DNA from: Candidatus Gastranaerophilales bacterium
GTDB taxonomy: Bacteria > Cyanobacteriota > Vampirovibrionia > Gastranaerophilales > Gastranaerophilaceae
Reading direction: 5' to 3'
Assembly (NCBI GenBank): GCA_944325885.1
Contig: CALVBT010000003.1
Coordinates: forward strand, 104,251 to 168,250
DNA length: 64,000 bases
In this document: positions 25,477 to 35,078 of the stretch, piece by piece
Layout: the number at the start of each line of letters is the position of its first letter
How positions within the stretch are numbered: the stretch's first letter is position 1
The notes under the pieces: generated by a model
Told to the model about the DNA's origin: nothing
Database searches by the model: none
Seen by the model: only the letters and a program-made list of their open reading frames with translations
Made by a program: the position numbers and the translations under genes

Positions 25477-27231
25477 ATGCTAAAACAATATATTACTGAC
25501 GTTACAACACAAGCTATCAAAAACGCACTGGCAAAAGGACAGCTCGGACAGATGAGCGAACAGGACGAATTTGTTCTGAATGCAGAAACACCAAAAAATG
25601 AAGATTTCGGCGACTTTGCAGTGAATGTATCTTCACTTGCCAGATTTGCAAAAATGCCGCCCAATGCTATTGCTCAAACCATCAGCGAAAACATTGAGCT
25701 TGATGACTGCGAAATCAACACTGTAGCAGGATTTATCAACTTCAAACTCGGAAAATCTTTCCTTAACACAATTGTAAAAGACATAATCAACCAGAAATCA
25801 CAATACGGTGCAAATGATTTTGGTCAGGGACAAAAAGTTATTTTAGAATACGTTTCCGCAAACCCGACAGGCCCGTTCCACATCGGTCACGGCCGCTGGG
25901 CTGCTATGGGCAGTGCGCTGGCCAATCTTTTAAAATTCGCAGGGTACGAAGTTTATCAGGAATTTTACATAAACGATGCAGGAAACCAGATTAAAAACCT
26001 CGGAAAATCACTGCACATAAGAGTACTGCAGGAAATGGGCGAAGACATTGATTTTCCGGCTGATGAAACAGAAAGAAAATCCTTCTACCCAGGAGAATAC
26101 TTAATCCCTGTGGCAAAAGAATTTGTAAAAGAAAAACCAGAAATTGCAAAAAGCCTGACAAGAGAACTCTCCTCAGAACAGCTTGAAGAACTCAGCTCTT
26201 TTGCAAAACGCAGAATGCTCGAGCTTCAAAAAGAACTGCTAAACAAATTCCATACGCATTTTGACAATTTTTATTCAGAAACAGACCTGCACAAATCAGG
26301 CAAAGTCGAAGAATGCGTCAAAAAATTAAAAGACCTCGGCATGCTGTACGAAAAAGAAGGCGCAATCTGGTTCAAGTCATCTCTCTTCGGAGATGATCAA
26401 GACAGAGTTTTGAGAAAAACAGACGGCTCAAATACCTACCTCACAGCAGATATTGCCTACCACCATGACAAAATAAAAAGAGGCTTTGACAAACTCATAA
26501 ACATCTGGGGTGCAGACCACCACGGCTATGTGGCAAGAATGAGAGCCTCAATAGAAGCTCTCGGCGATGACCCGAACAAATTAGAAGTTCTGCTCGGCCA
26601 GCTTGTAAACATTGTCCTGAACGGCGAAGCTGTCAGAATGGGCAAAAGAAAAAATATGGTGACGCTCGAAGACCTTATTGACGAGGTAGGCGTTGATGCT
26701 ACACGCTACTGGATGATAATCAGAAGCATTGACACCACTCTTGATTTTGACATAGAACTTGCAAAATCAAAAACAGACGACAACCCTGTTTTCTATGTTC
26801 AATACGCACATGCCCGTGCCTGCTCAATATTCAGAAATGCACAGAATGAGCGCATAAATGTAGAAACAAAAGAAAAAATTGCACCGCTTTTCACACCGCA
26901 GGAGCTGGAAGAAGAGATAAACAATGCAAACTTAGACCTTTTGTGGACAACAGAAGACGAAAAATCAATAAACTCGGCGAAAAAACTTATTCTAAAGCTG
27001 GAGGAATTCAACCACATAATCTTTATGGGTGCAAAAAACAGAGCGCCTTATCTTATTTGCAAGTATCTTCAGGAGCTTGCCGGTTCATTCCACCAGTTTT
27101 ACACCTTCTCAAGAGTTCTGACAGAAGACAAAAAGCTCTCTGCGGCCAGACTTGCTCTTGTTAAATCAGTATCCACAATAATAAAAACATCTCTGGATCT
27201 TCTGGCAGTGGATGCGCCTGAACGTATGTAA
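25477..27231 (+). CDS. argS: Arginyl-tRNA synthetase
   Basis: Cytoplasmic class I aminoacyl-tRNA synthetase of 584 residues that charges tRNA-Arg with arginine. Visible parts are the N-terminal Add1-type domain (residues 1-90), the HIGH signature in NPTGPFHIGHGRWAAMGSAL (about 128-147), the catalytic Rossmann core, the degenerate KMSKS region MGKRKNMVTL (about 389-398) and a C-terminal DALR-type anticodon-binding domain (about 445-584) with YAHAR and LAGSFHQFY. Length and motifs are complete. ATG 25477 follows AAGGGTGG. It converges on the minus-strand gene ending at 27274, with a terminator hairpin shared between them. Confidence 0.95.
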   Translation: MLKQYITDVTTQAIKNALAKGQLGQMSEQDEFVLNAETPKNEDFGDFAVNVSSLARFAKMPPNAIAQTISENIELDDCEINTVAGFINFKLGKSFLNTIVKDIINQKSQYGANDFGQGQKVILEYVSANPTGPFHIGHGRWAAMGSALANLLKFAGYEVYQEFYINDAGNQIKNLGKSLHIRVLQEMGEDIDFPADETERKSFYPGEYLIPVAKEFVKEKPEIAKSLTRELSSEQLEELSSFAKRRMLELQKELLNKFHTHFDNFYSETDLHKSGKVEECVKKLKDLGMLYEKEGAIWFKSSLFGDDQDRVLRKTDGSNTYLTADIAYHHDKIKRGFDKLINIWGADHHGYVARMRASIEALGDDPNKLEVLLGQLVNIVLNGEAVRMGKRKNMVTLEDLIDEVGVDATRYWMIIRSIDTTLDFDIELAKSKTDDNPVFYVQYAHARACSIFRNAQNERINVETKEKIAPLFTPQELEEEINNANLDLLWTTEDEKSINSAKKLILKLEEFNHIIFMGAKNRAPYLICKYLQELAGSFHQFYTFSRVLTEDKKLSAARLALVKSVSTIIKTSLDLLAVDAPERM

Positions 27232-27263
27232 AAAAGAAGACCAAAAAGATATATTTAAAACAG

Positions 27264-27298
27264 CTGGAGCCTGCTAATCGTCAGGCTCCAGTTCTTTT
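27264..27298 (+). terminator. argS terminator
   Basis: CTGGAGCCTG (27264-27273) and CAGGCTCCAG (27282-27291) form a perfect 10-bp stem followed by a T-rich run. The right arm overlaps the last codons of the convergent gene. Confidence 0.75.
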
Positions 27299-27669
27299 TC
27301 TGCCAATCTTTGTTTTACGGATTTTCTCTTTTTAATAAGCTTAGATGCCGGTTTTTCTTGTTCTGCGCCATCTTCTTCTGCCTGCAAAGTCGAAGAATCC
27401 TCTAAAAAGTTTGATAATACGCAATTGAGCAGCGTTCTCTGTCCGAGGTCAAAGTTTCCGCTCAGTGTAATGCTGGCGTTTTGAGCTTCCAGCGTATTCA
27501 AAAACTTTGCAAATTCTTTTATTATGTTGCCCAGATCAGCAGAGTTTTTCATCTTTGCAACAGCATTTGTGACTTTTGCTATAGATATTCTGAACTCGCC
27601 TTCTTCCAGTGCAGCTTTTTTAACGGCTTTGGCTTCTTTTTTTGTTTTCAATCTATCTCGTAATGACAA
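27274..27669 (-). CDS. Hypothetical protein paired with CpaE-like ATPase, about 131 aa
   Basis: Highly charged soluble protein: a basic N-terminus (RDRLKTKKEAKAVKKAAL), a helical centre (IIKEFAKFLNTLEAQNASITLSGNFD), an acidic linker and a basic C-terminus (SKLIKKRKSVKQRLAEKE). Both ends carry a similar basic motif (LRDRLKTKKE and VKQRLAEKE). The start is uncertain: TTG 27684 follows the upstream stop directly, but TTG 27669 has GGAG nine nt before it and is preferred. The gene abuts the CpaE-like ATPase, so it is very likely co-transcribed and perhaps a partner protein. The family is not recognised. Confidence 0.6.
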   Translation of the reverse strand: MSLRDRLKTKKEAKAVKKAALEEGEFRISIAKVTNAVAKMKNSADLGNIIKEFAKFLNTLEAQNASITLSGNFDLGQRTLLNCVLSNFLEDSSTLQAEEDGAEQEKPASKLIKKRKSVKQRLAEKELEPDD

Positions 27670-27684
27670 TTTTTCACTCTCCAA

Positions 27685-28863
27685 CTATATTGTAAGTTCT
27701 CTTTGATTATAATTTTTATTCAATTTTTGTGTAATAAGGTAATCCGACAGTTTTCCGGCAAATTCCTTATAATTTACTGCAATGTTAGACTCGGGATTGA
27801 TTTCGTTCACCGGAACTCCCTTGTTGATTGCAGACATCATGGTCAGATAATTGTTAGGAATCTTCCAGTAAACTTTTTGTTTTACAACCTCTTCTATATC
27901 AGAAGTTTTTATATCCTCATTTTCAAGATATCTGTTCAAAACGAGTTTTATCTTGTCAGAAGAATAACCGAGTTTGTCAAACAGTTCCATACATCTTTGA
28001 GTACTTCTGATAGCAGGCAGATTTACTATAGCAATCAAAAGAATCAAATCACTGTTATCCAGTGCGGTTATTGTTTTTGAATCGATATTTGTACCGATAT
28101 CAATAACAATATAAGAAAACATCTTCTTCAATGCATCCAGAATATGCTGTATCTGTTCTGCGGTAATCTCCTTTGATTTGTCTATATTCAAAGGGTCGGC
28201 AATAACATACAGGCTGGTATTTTTGTACCTGCACATGGTTTTTAAAAGCTCTTCTTCATCAAGGTTCTGGATGTTGTCAGCAATATAATCGACAGCAAAA
28301 GCAGGTGTCATATCAAGAAAAGTAGCAACATCGCCCAGCTGAAAATTCAAATCTATCAACGCAACTTTTTCTTTGGACATTTGCGCAAGCTCAACAGCAA
28401 GATTTACGGCAATAGAGGTTTTGCCGATGCCGCCTTTGTTAGAAAAAGTAGAAATAATTTTGCAGGTTTGTGCGGGTTCAAAATTGCCGAACTCCTGTTT
28501 AAGTGTATTTATTACACTACCGAACTCTGATTTTATAAAAGGCTTTGAAACAAACTCTCTGGCGCCTGCTCTCATAGTTTTTATAACAGTATCAGTGCTA
28601 GCTGCAGCTGCAACAGCAGCGATAAAAGCCTCTTGATTGTTGTCTTTAATGTTTTTTATCAAAGACAAAGCTTTGTCGAATTGTTCTGAAACATCGACAA
28701 AGACAACACATTTTCCCGAGCGCAGAACAAAATCATAACCGGCATCAAAATCCGCAAACTCTCCTATTACCTTTGCGCTGCCTGTTTCTTCAAGGTAATT
28801 TTTTAAAATATTTCTCGAGTTTTCATCCTTATCAAGGATAATTACATTTAAATCTTCTGCCAC
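27685..28863 (-). CDS. CpaE/TadZ-like ATPase with receiver domain
   Basis: About 392 residues. The N-terminal 115 residues resemble a response-regulator receiver domain (DLNVIILDKDENSRNIL, an Asp in VVFVDVSEQ, and the conserved Lys in EFVSKPF). A MinD/ParA-like P-loop ATPase follows, with deviant Walker A SNKGGIGKTS, Walker A' LIDLNFQLGD and Walker B YIVIDIGTN. In type IV/Tad pilus systems, proteins of this architecture act in polar localisation of the assembly machinery; no other pilus genes lie in this window, so a different positioning role is possible. GTG 28863, with GGGAG seven nt upstream, places the receiver domain at the N-terminus; ATG 28902 is the alternative. Confidence 0.8.
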   Translation of the reverse strand: MAEDLNVIILDKDENSRNILKNYLEETGSAKVIGEFADFDAGYDFVLRSGKCVVFVDVSEQFDKALSLIKNIKDNNQEAFIAAVAAAASTDTVIKTMRAGAREFVSKPFIKSEFGSVINTLKQEFGNFEPAQTCKIISTFSNKGGIGKTSIAVNLAVELAQMSKEKVALIDLNFQLGDVATFLDMTPAFAVDYIADNIQNLDEEELLKTMCRYKNTSLYVIADPLNIDKSKEITAEQIQHILDALKKMFSYIVIDIGTNIDSKTITALDNSDLILLIAIVNLPAIRSTQRCMELFDKLGYSSDKIKLVLNRYLENEDIKTSDIEEVVKQKVYWKIPNNYLTMMSAINKGVPVNEINPESNIAVNYKEFAGKLSDYLITQKLNKNYNQRELTI

Positions 28864-29044
28864 AGGAGTTCTCCCACTCCGGATAAAGACATCCGGCATC
28901 ATTTTGCTTTACTGTAGTGATATTATACAGCAAAAACCTGTAAAATAAAATATAAGAACACCTGAATAAAATTTTAGCTTCGGCTTTGTTTTGCCTGAAT
29001 TGCGCTAATGCCAAAAGAGGACAAAAATCCCTGATATCTGAAAA

Positions 29045-29149
29045 CTAGTATTTTCTGCGTTCGTCACTTTCTACGCAAACAAATACGGGAGCCAATTCAT
29101 AAAGACCGGCGATAACAGATTCAAAAAACTTAGAAATAACTTCCATCAT
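29045..29149 (-). CDS. Putative small protein, 34 aa
   Basis: From ATG 29149 to TAG 29045, beginning MMEVISKFFESVIAGLYEL and ending in a charged segment (ESDERRKY). The N-terminal half can form an amphipathic helix. AAAGGAAG lies eight nt upstream, and the promoter-like element at 29198-29254 lies about 50 nt further up. The good start region and promoter, rather than any homology, support it. The rest of the 570-nt gap between the CpaE-like gene and dnaG holds only the promoter signals listed here. Confidence 0.45.
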   Translation of the reverse strand: MMEVISKFFESVIAGLYELAPVFVCVESDERRKY

Positions 29150-29197
29150 TCTATAGACTTCCTTTCACACACAATTATTTTCATTTCACCTTCACAT

Positions 29198-29254
29198 ATA
29201 TATAAAAACATCCGGCGAAGAAAAATTGCCTATTGTCAAATTAAGTATTAAGAA
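29198..29254 (-). promoter_or_regulatory. Promoter-like element, TTCTTAATA-GGCAATT-TATATAT type
   Basis: On the minus strand TTCTTAATA (29254-29246), a 15-nt gap, GGCAATT (29230-29224), exactly 19 nt, then TATATAT (29204-29198). The same order and nearly the same spacing occur at 37102-37158 and 43730-43784. It precedes the putative 34-residue gene. Confidence 0.55.
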
Positions 29255-29377
29255 TATTAACATATCTTTTTGTTTTTGAAAAGTCCAAAATACACTTTAT
29301 GTAAATTTCGTTAAAATCATATATATAATATCAATATTTTTTACAAATAAAATTTATCCTTCCGGCTATTTTCTCTG

Positions 29378-29386
29378 TGCTATAAT
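29378..29386 (+). promoter_or_regulatory. dnaG extended -10 promoter
   Basis: TGCTATAAT is a perfect extended -10 box, 49 nt upstream of dnaG. No good -35 box precedes it, which is usual for extended -10 promoters. Confidence 0.5.
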
Positions 29387-29435
29387 ATTTAATAATATTT
29401 ATTGACAATAAAAATTTTCTCTAACTATTTTAAAT

Positions 29436-31349
29436 ATGAACACTTCATATCAAGATGCAGTATCACAAATAAAAGACAGACTGGATATCGTAGACGTTAT
29501 ATCCAAATATGTCATTCTGAAAAAATCAGGGGGGAACTACTGGGGCTGCTGCCCTTTCCACAATGAAAAGACTCCCTCGTTCAGCGTAAGCCCGAACAAA
29601 CAGATTTACAAATGCTTTGGATGCGGAGAAGGCGGCGATGTGCTGAGTTTTTTGATGAAAATCAACAACCAGTCTTTCCATGAAGTTGTAAAAGAACAGG
29701 CCGAAATCCTCGGAATACAACTGCCTGTCGGTTTTGAAAAATCGCCGGACAACAAAGATGTCAAAGAACAAATCTACTCCTGCATGAAAGAAGCAGCATC
29801 TTTTTATAAAAAGACGCTTTTGAAAAACAAAAGTTCCGAAGCATACAAATATATTTCAGGCAGAGGCATTACTGACGAAAATATAGAAACCTACATGCTC
29901 GGCTTCGCCCCAAATTCTTATGATGGGCTGCAAACTTATTTAAAAGGAAAATTCTCAGAAAACATTCAGGAAAAAGCAGGGCTAATAATAAAAAGAGAAA
30001 ACAAATCCGGCTACATTGACCGTTTCCGCAACAGAATCACCATCCCGATTTTTGATGAAAAAGGCAACATAGTAGCCTTTGGCGCCAGAGCAATCGAAGC
30101 CGGACAAAACCCTAAATACCTGAACTCTCCGGACACTCTTGTTTATAACAAAAGCCATATCCTCTACGGGCTGTATCAGGCAAAAGAGGCTGTAAAAGAA
30201 AAAGATTCCATAGTAATTATGGAAGGATATTTTGACGTAATCTCCGCTCAGGTAAACGGGGTAAAAAACGCTGTGGGTGCCTGCGGAACAGCACTGACAG
30301 ACAGTCACGTAAAACTGATATCACGCTACACCCCCTCAAGAAGAATATATCTCGCCTTTGACACGGACAAAGCAGGTCAAATGGCAACAAAAAGAGGTGC
30401 GGAAGTAATTAAAGAGGCTTTTTCAGGACTCGGGAACATAAAGCAGTTTGACGAAAGTTTTGCCTCAATTTCCGAAGCTAACAACAGATACTCCTGCGAA
30501 CTCAGGGTAGTAGTACCGCCCGAAGGCAAAGACCCTGATGAATTTATCAGAGAAAACGGAGCCGAGGCATACTGGCAGGTACTGGATAAAGCTCCTTTGC
30601 TCATTGATTTTCAAATAAACAGCGTGCTTTCTTCTTACACCCCGCAGATGTCCCCTCTTGAAAAGAGCAACCTCGTAAAAGAAGTGATGCCCTATCTTGC
30701 AGAAATCGGCAACAACATAGTAAGAGGCGAGTACATAAAAATTGTGGCCTCCCGTATGGAGATAGAAGAAAAAACACTAATCAACGAACTAAAAGCCGTT
30801 GTCAAAAATAGTGAGTTCAACACTTTATCCCCAAAACCACGACAACAGCAGGCTCTTGCGCCAATTGTAAAGAAATCGTTAAATATTTCGGAAAAAGCGC
30901 AAAAAAATTTATTGTCGATGTATTTAATAAACGAAAGCTCTTACAGCATTCAAACTTTGAACAACATCCTAAAGGAAGTTGAATACACAAACGATACGTT
31001 AATAATTGTAAAAAATACAATTGACAAATTGTCCCAACGGGTAAATAATGTTAAAGAATTAATCGAAGCCCTGTACACAGAATTTGCCGAGGACTATGAC
31101 GTCAAAGAGATAATTACAGATTTGATATATCTATCCGACAGTTTTAAAAACTTGTCGGAAAGAGATTTTAAAATAGCTATTAGCGAAAATATTGAAACTA
31201 TAAAAGCTTTCAAGGAAAAGGAACTTCAAAATCATTTACGCTCCCAGTACAAACAGGTAAATGATGACGAAATAAAGGCTATTGAACAGCAAATTCAACT
31301 AAAAGAATTTTTAAAAAACCAAAACAAGCTAAGAACTGGAGACAATTAA
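29436..31349 (+). CDS. dnaG: DNA primase
   Basis: 637 residues. An N-terminal CHC2 zinc finger ([11 protein letters not shown]...CFGCGEGGD, about 38-65) is followed by the primase catalytic core. The TOPRIM domain shows MEGYFD (about residue 265) and FDTDKAG (about 309), the metal-binding Glu and Asp-x-Asp. A C-terminal helicase-interacting region follows. The enzyme makes RNA primers at the replication fork. The stop codon shares one base with the rpoD start, so the two are translationally coupled as in the macromolecular synthesis operon; rpsU, which leads that operon in many bacteria, is not upstream. ATG 29436 has no strong Shine-Dalgarno. Confidence 0.93.
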   Translation: MNTSYQDAVSQIKDRLDIVDVISKYVILKKSGGNYWGCCPFHNEKTPSFSVSPNKQIYKCFGCGEGGDVLSFLMKINNQSFHEVVKEQAEILGIQLPVGFEKSPDNKDVKEQIYSCMKEAASFYKKTLLKNKSSEAYKYISGRGITDENIETYMLGFAPNSYDGLQTYLKGKFSENIQEKAGLIIKRENKSGYIDRFRNRITIPIFDEKGNIVAFGARAIEAGQNPKYLNSPDTLVYNKSHILYGLYQAKEAVKEKDSIVIMEGYFDVISAQVNGVKNAVGACGTALTDSHVKLISRYTPSRRIYLAFDTDKAGQMATKRGAEVIKEAFSGLGNIKQFDESFASISEANNRYSCELRVVVPPEGKDPDEFIRENGAEAYWQVLDKAPLLIDFQINSVLSSYTPQMSPLEKSNLVKEVMPYLAEIGNNIVRGEYIKIVASRMEIEEKTLINELKAVVKNSEFNTLSPKPRQQQALAPIVKKSLNISEKAQKNLLSMYLINESSYSIQTLNNILKEVEYTNDTLIIVKNTIDKLSQRVNNVKELIEALYTEFAEDYDVKEIITDLIYLSDSFKNLSERDFKIAISENIETIKAFKEKELQNHLRSQYKQVNDDEIKAIEQQIQLKEFLKNQNKLRTGDN

Positions 31350-32425
31350 TGAGCAGAAAAAGAATGTCAGACAAATCACTTGTTAGTATAATCGACGAAG
31401 ACGATCTTCAAACAGATGATACAGCAGGTGATGATTTATTTAGCGAACCGGAAACTATTACAACAGATAGTATAGATGTTATCATCGGAAAATCCAGCTC
31501 TGTTGCCACAGACGAAATTTATATGCAGCCATCTGACGATATGGATTCTGAAGATGACCAGCAAATGGCAATCCCCAGAGGTGTTTCTTTAGACGACCCC
31601 GTTAGAATGTATCTTAGAGAAATCGGCCGTATAAAATTATTGACTGCCGATGAAGAAATCGATTTAGCAAGAAAAATTATACAAGGCGGCAATGTCGGTG
31701 CTATTGCAAAAAGAAAACTCGTACAGGCAAACTTAAGACTTGTTGTTTCTATTGCAAAAAAATACGTAGGCAGAGGCATGTTGTTCTTAGACCTTATTCA
31801 AGAAGGCAACCTCGGTCTTATCCGTGCGGCAGAAAAATTTGACCACGAAAGAGGTTACAAATTCTCTACTTACGCAACATGGTGGATTAGACAGGCTATC
31901 ACAAGAGCTATCGCTGATCAGGCTCGTACTATCCGTATCCCTGTTCACATGGTAGAAACAATCAACAAGCTCAAAAAAGTTACAAGAAAACTGGCTCAAG
32001 AACTTTCCAGAAAACCGACCGAAGATGAACTCGCTCAGGAAATGAATATTTCTATCTCAAAATTGAGAGAAATCATCAAGGTTGCTCAAGAGCCGCTCTC
32101 TTTAGAAACTCCTATCGGTAAAGAAGAAGACTCCAGACTCGGTGACTTTATCGAAGACAAAGACGCTGACGCTCCTGTAAAAACAGTTGCTCACGAACTC
32201 TTAAGAGAAGACCTTGCCGAAGTTTTGAGCGGACTTTCTCCAAGAGAAAGAGATGTTCTAAGACTCCGTTTCGGTATGGACGACGGCAGACAAAGAACTC
32301 TAGAAGAAGTTGGACAGCTCTTCGGTGTTACAAGAGAACGTATCAGACAAATCGAAGCAAAAGCTCTGAGAAAACTCAGACATCCGAACAGAAGCAAACG
32401 CTTAAGAGAATATGTAGAAGTTTAA
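31349..32425 (+). CDS. rpoD: Principal RNA polymerase sigma factor
   Basis: 358 residues of sigma-70 family. A short acidic N-terminus (about 1-75) replaces the long 1.1/non-conserved region of the E. coli protein. Region 1.2 starts at [13 protein letters not shown], region 2 contains the core- and -10-binding sequence [15 protein letters not shown] and [11 protein letters not shown], region 3 follows, and region 4 has [15 protein letters not shown], the helix-turn-helix [20 protein letters not shown] and KALRKLRHP. Group 1 assignment rests on the complete set of regions and linkage to dnaG. It directs transcription of housekeeping genes. The short length is typical of cyanobacterial-type and Gram-positive SigA proteins. 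A strong terminator follows. Confidence 0.93.
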   Translation: MSRKRMSDKSLVSIIDEDDLQTDDTAGDDLFSEPETITTDSIDVIIGKSSSVATDEIYMQPSDDMDSEDDQQMAIPRGVSLDDPVRMYLREIGRIKLLTADEEIDLARKIIQGGNVGAIAKRKLVQANLRLVVSIAKKYVGRGMLFLDLIQEGNLGLIRAAEKFDHERGYKFSTYATWWIRQAITRAIADQARTIRIPVHMVETINKLKKVTRKLAQELSRKPTEDELAQEMNISISKLREIIKVAQEPLSLETPIGKEEDSRLGDFIEDKDADAPVKTVAHELLREDLAEVLSGLSPRERDVLRLRFGMDDGRQRTLEEVGQLFGVTRERIRQIEAKALRKLRHPNRSKRLREYVEV

Positions 32426-32430
32426 TAAAC

Positions 32431-32472
32431 AAAAATCCTCTCTTCATAAATTCAAAAAGAGAGGATTTTTTT
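32431..32472 (+). terminator. dnaG-rpoD terminator
   Basis: AAAAATCCTCTC and GAGAGGATTTTT form a 12-bp stem with a 16-nt loop and T tail, six nt after the rpoD stop. Confidence 0.85.
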
Positions 32473-32483
32473 ATACGATTAAA

Positions 32484-32529
32484 CTGCTCAGAGCGTTTTA
32501 AAACAGCCTGCGGCTTTAAAATGGAGCAG
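32484..32529 (-). terminator. Structured convergent terminator
   Basis: CTGCTC/GAGCAG, TTTTAA/TTAAAA and AGCC/GGCT nest into one long interrupted hairpin. On the minus strand it lies 11 nt past the stop of the gene ending at 32541 and is followed by TTTAAT. Confidence 0.55.
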
Positions 32530-32540
32530 CAAAAACAGAA

Positions 32541-33146
32541 TTATTCTTTTATCTCGAGCTGGGCCTCTATGTTACAGTCAATGTCGCCATAAATCACATT
32601 CATATACCTGTTGCCCTCAACAGGCATAACTTTTGCATAGTTCAAGGATTTTTGGTTGTAGTCATTGCCTGTGTTTATTGCTCTGATTTTTGCGATGATG
32701 GAGTTTCCCTGATAAAAATTCAAATAAAAATCATTGTCTTTCTTTACGGACAATATTCTGTAAAATCCGGGCGGAATCTCGACCCGCTCTTCCGTAACCA
32801 GAGTGACCGGTATCATAACGGTAGGATAAGCCTCATACGTAACCTTAAAGGAATTTGAGTCAGGCACAGCAGCACCTTCCGGAATCTGCGGGCCGATTGG
32901 CTGTCCTTTTGGCTTCTTTTTTTCTTCCTGTTTTTTCTTCTTTTTATTAAAAAAGTTTATTACCTTATTAAATTCCTGATCCGTAACCGCTTTTTGCTGG
33001 CTTTTTGCAGCTGCATCTATTTTCATCGGCTCATCCCAAAAATCGTCCTCTGCCACAGCAGGAAAAGCCGAAAACAACATTGCCGCAGCAAAACTCAAAC
33101 ACAAAAATCTTTTTATATTCTTCGAACTATTCTTGTCAGTCATCAT
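32541..33146 (-). CDS. Exported hypothetical protein, 201 aa
   Basis: A signal peptide (RFLCLSFAAAMLFSAFPAVA, about residues 13-32) leads into a mature protein with a Lys-rich stretch (NFFNKKKKKQEEKKKPKG, about 65-82) and a C-terminal domain of alternating strands (VTYEAYPTVMIPVTLVTEERVEIPPGFYRI onwards) that may be a small beta-sandwich. Likely periplasmic. The family is not recognised. The start (ATG 33146 or 33143) has no good Shine-Dalgarno. The gene converges with rpoD and is divergent from the TPR gene at 33294. Confidence 0.6.
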   Translation of the reverse strand: MMTDKNSSKNIKRFLCLSFAAAMLFSAFPAVAEDDFWDEPMKIDAAAKSQQKAVTDQEFNKVINFFNKKKKKQEEKKKPKGQPIGPQIPEGAAVPDSNSFKVTYEAYPTVMIPVTLVTEERVEIPPGFYRILSVKKDNDFYLNFYQGNSIIAKIRAINTGNDYNQKSLNYAKVMPVEGNRYMNVIYGDIDCNIEAQLEIKE

Positions 33147-33252
33147 ATATATTATGATAATGATTTTTTCTATTAAGTAAAGCTAAAAAAGAACGAATAT
33201 CAAATCAAAATACACGGTTTATTATCTTTATTATGTTTATTATAAAATATTT

Positions 33253-33268
33253 CATATAGTCAATTGAC
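33253..33268. repeat. Dispersed CATATAGTCAACTGAC element, copy 2
   Basis: CATATAGTCAATTGAC, one base different from copy 1; the change makes GTCAATTGAC a perfect 10-bp palindrome. It lies 25 nt upstream of the TPR gene and could be a binding site there. Confidence 0.5.
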
Positions 33269-33293
33269 ACACAAAAACAAAAGAGGACAAATT

Positions 33294-35078
33294 TTGAACA
33301 GAGAAGAAGTTTTAAACAAAACAAACGAACTAGTATCCGCACATGAGTTTATAAAAGCAAAAGAAATCCTGAACGAATATCTCAAAGACAGCAATGATGA
33401 TTCCATAGAGATACAAAAGACACTCGGATTGTGCAATGTAAACCTCGACATATATCCTGAGGCAAAAGAAAACTTTGAAAAAGTTATTGCACAGGATGAC
33501 AACGATGCAACAAGCTGGTTTTACCTCGGTATGATATACGAAAGCCTTGATGACATAGAAAAGGCACAAAAAGCGTACGAAAAAGTAATTGTCCTCAGAG
33601 AAGACTACAAAGACGCATACAAAAATATGGCTGTTGTTCACCTAAAGCTCAAAAATTACGACACGGCTCTTGAGTTCGCACAAAAAGCCAAAGAAATAGA
33701 CAACGAAGACTATCAGGTGCATTATCTTATAGGCACAGCCTACACCTCAAAAAAAGAATATGAAAAAGCCGTAGAAGCTATGCTGGACGGCATAAAGCTC
33801 AACCCCGAACATCCGTTGATGTACAACAATCTCGGCTCGTGCTATCTTGCACTCAAAAAAATAAAAGAGGCACAGCAGGCTTTTGAAAAATCTACAGAGC
33901 TGAACCCCAAAAACGCAACCGGTTTTTACAATCTTGCAACAGCATATCAGCTCCAGCAAAAGCACGAAGAAGCATTTAAATATTTTCAAAAAGCATACGA
34001 ACTACAGCCTGATGAATTTTATCTGACAGCAGCGGCAATGGGTGCAATAAACGCCAACAGCTGGGCTGAGGCCATAAATTATTATCAAAAACTTATTATT
34101 GCTCATCCGGAAAAACAGAACTTCCAGTACAATCTGGCAATAGCCTATCAGGAGTCCGGAAAATATACAGAGGCAATAAAAATTCTTGCACAGCTTGTTA
34201 CCTTCAACCCAAAATCAATTTCCATGGCACAGAGGCTGGCCGAGTGTTACGAAAAAACAGGCAACATGTCTATGGCGTTGAATACATACAAAAACATTAT
34301 AAGACTGGGCAAACTGCCTGCCGACGTGTATTACAAATATGCTCTGCTTTGCGTAAAAACAGGGGATATGGACAAGGCAGAAAACATATTCAAAAAAGTT
34401 ATACAGCTCGACCCGTCAAATCCCTTTGCGCATAAAGACCTCGGCGTTGTTTATCTGTCGCAAAGGCTGTTTGACTATGCAAAAGACGAGTTTGAAAAGG
34501 CTTACAAACTAGCTCCTGACAACCCGTCAGTTGTTTTTGAATATGCAAACTTTTTCCATGCAATGAACGAGTTTGAAAAAGCACAGGAATTTTACGACAA
34601 GGCATGTGAACTTGCGCCTGATGTTATGAATATTGAAATTTTCAGAGCATTAAACTATATGGCTCTGCGAAACAATGACAAGGCACTGGAGCTTTTGCTC
34701 GAAGCAATGAAAAAATATCCGTCACAGTACTTGATTCTCTTTAACATAGGGCTTTTGTACTATCAAAAGGGCAACTACGATGCGGCAAAAGAATTTTTGT
34801 CCGATGCATACAGCCTGCATCAGGATGCAGAGATTATGAATGCGCTTGCGCTGACATTCTTTGAGCTGAAAGAATACGAAAACTCAAAAAATCTTGCGCT
34901 AAAGCTCATTGCACAATACCCTGACAACATTAATGTTCTGCTTCTTCTGGCAAAATCCTTTATCGAACTCGGTGATGCACAAAATTCCATACAATATCTG
35001 GAAAAAATTATGCAAATATTCCCCGAACAGCCGGAAGCAAAAGAACTGTATGAAAGAATAAAAGGAGTAAGCAAATAA
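33294..35078 (+). CDS. TPR-repeat protein, about 594 aa
   Basis: Nearly the whole protein consists of tetratricopeptide repeats: about 15 units with the W/L-G-Y-A-P spacing, for example DATSWFYLGMIYESLDDIEKAQ and HPLMYNNLGSCYLALKKIKEAQ. No signal peptide, so probably cytoplasmic. TPRs form a helical scaffold for protein contacts; the partner is unknown. TTG 33294 with GAGGA six nt upstream is preferred to an earlier in-frame TTG at 33264 that lies in the repeat element. The stop overlaps the queD start by one base, so the two are translationally coupled, although no functional link is obvious. Confidence 0.8.
   Translation: MNREEVLNKTNELVSAHEFIKAKEILNEYLKDSNDDSIEIQKTLGLCNVNLDIYPEAKENFEKVIAQDDNDATSWFYLGMIYESLDDIEKAQKAYEKVIVLREDYKDAYKNMAVVHLKLKNYDTALEFAQKAKEIDNEDYQVHYLIGTAYTSKKEYEKAVEAMLDGIKLNPEHPLMYNNLGSCYLALKKIKEAQQAFEKSTELNPKNATGFYNLATAYQLQQKHEEAFKYFQKAYELQPDEFYLTAAAMGAINANSWAEAINYYQKLIIAHPEKQNFQYNLAIAYQESGKYTEAIKILAQLVTFNPKSISMAQRLAECYEKTGNMSMALNTYKNIIRLGKLPADVYYKYALLCVKTGDMDKAENIFKKVIQLDPSNPFAHKDLGVVYLSQRLFDYAKDEFEKAYKLAPDNPSVVFEYANFFHAMNEFEKAQEFYDKACELAPDVMNIEIFRALNYMALRNNDKALELLLEAMKKYPSQYLILFNIGLLYYQKGNYDAAKEFLSDAYSLHQDAEIMNALALTFFELKEYENSKNLALKLIAQYPDNINVLLLLAKSFIELGDAQNSIQYLEKIMQIFPEQPEAKELYERIKGVSK

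Noticed and set aside
29225-29240. TTGACA on the minus strand inside the 29.2-kb element as an ordinary -35 box
   Set aside because: No -10-like box lies 15-19 nt downstream of it, and the other two elements lack TTGACA.
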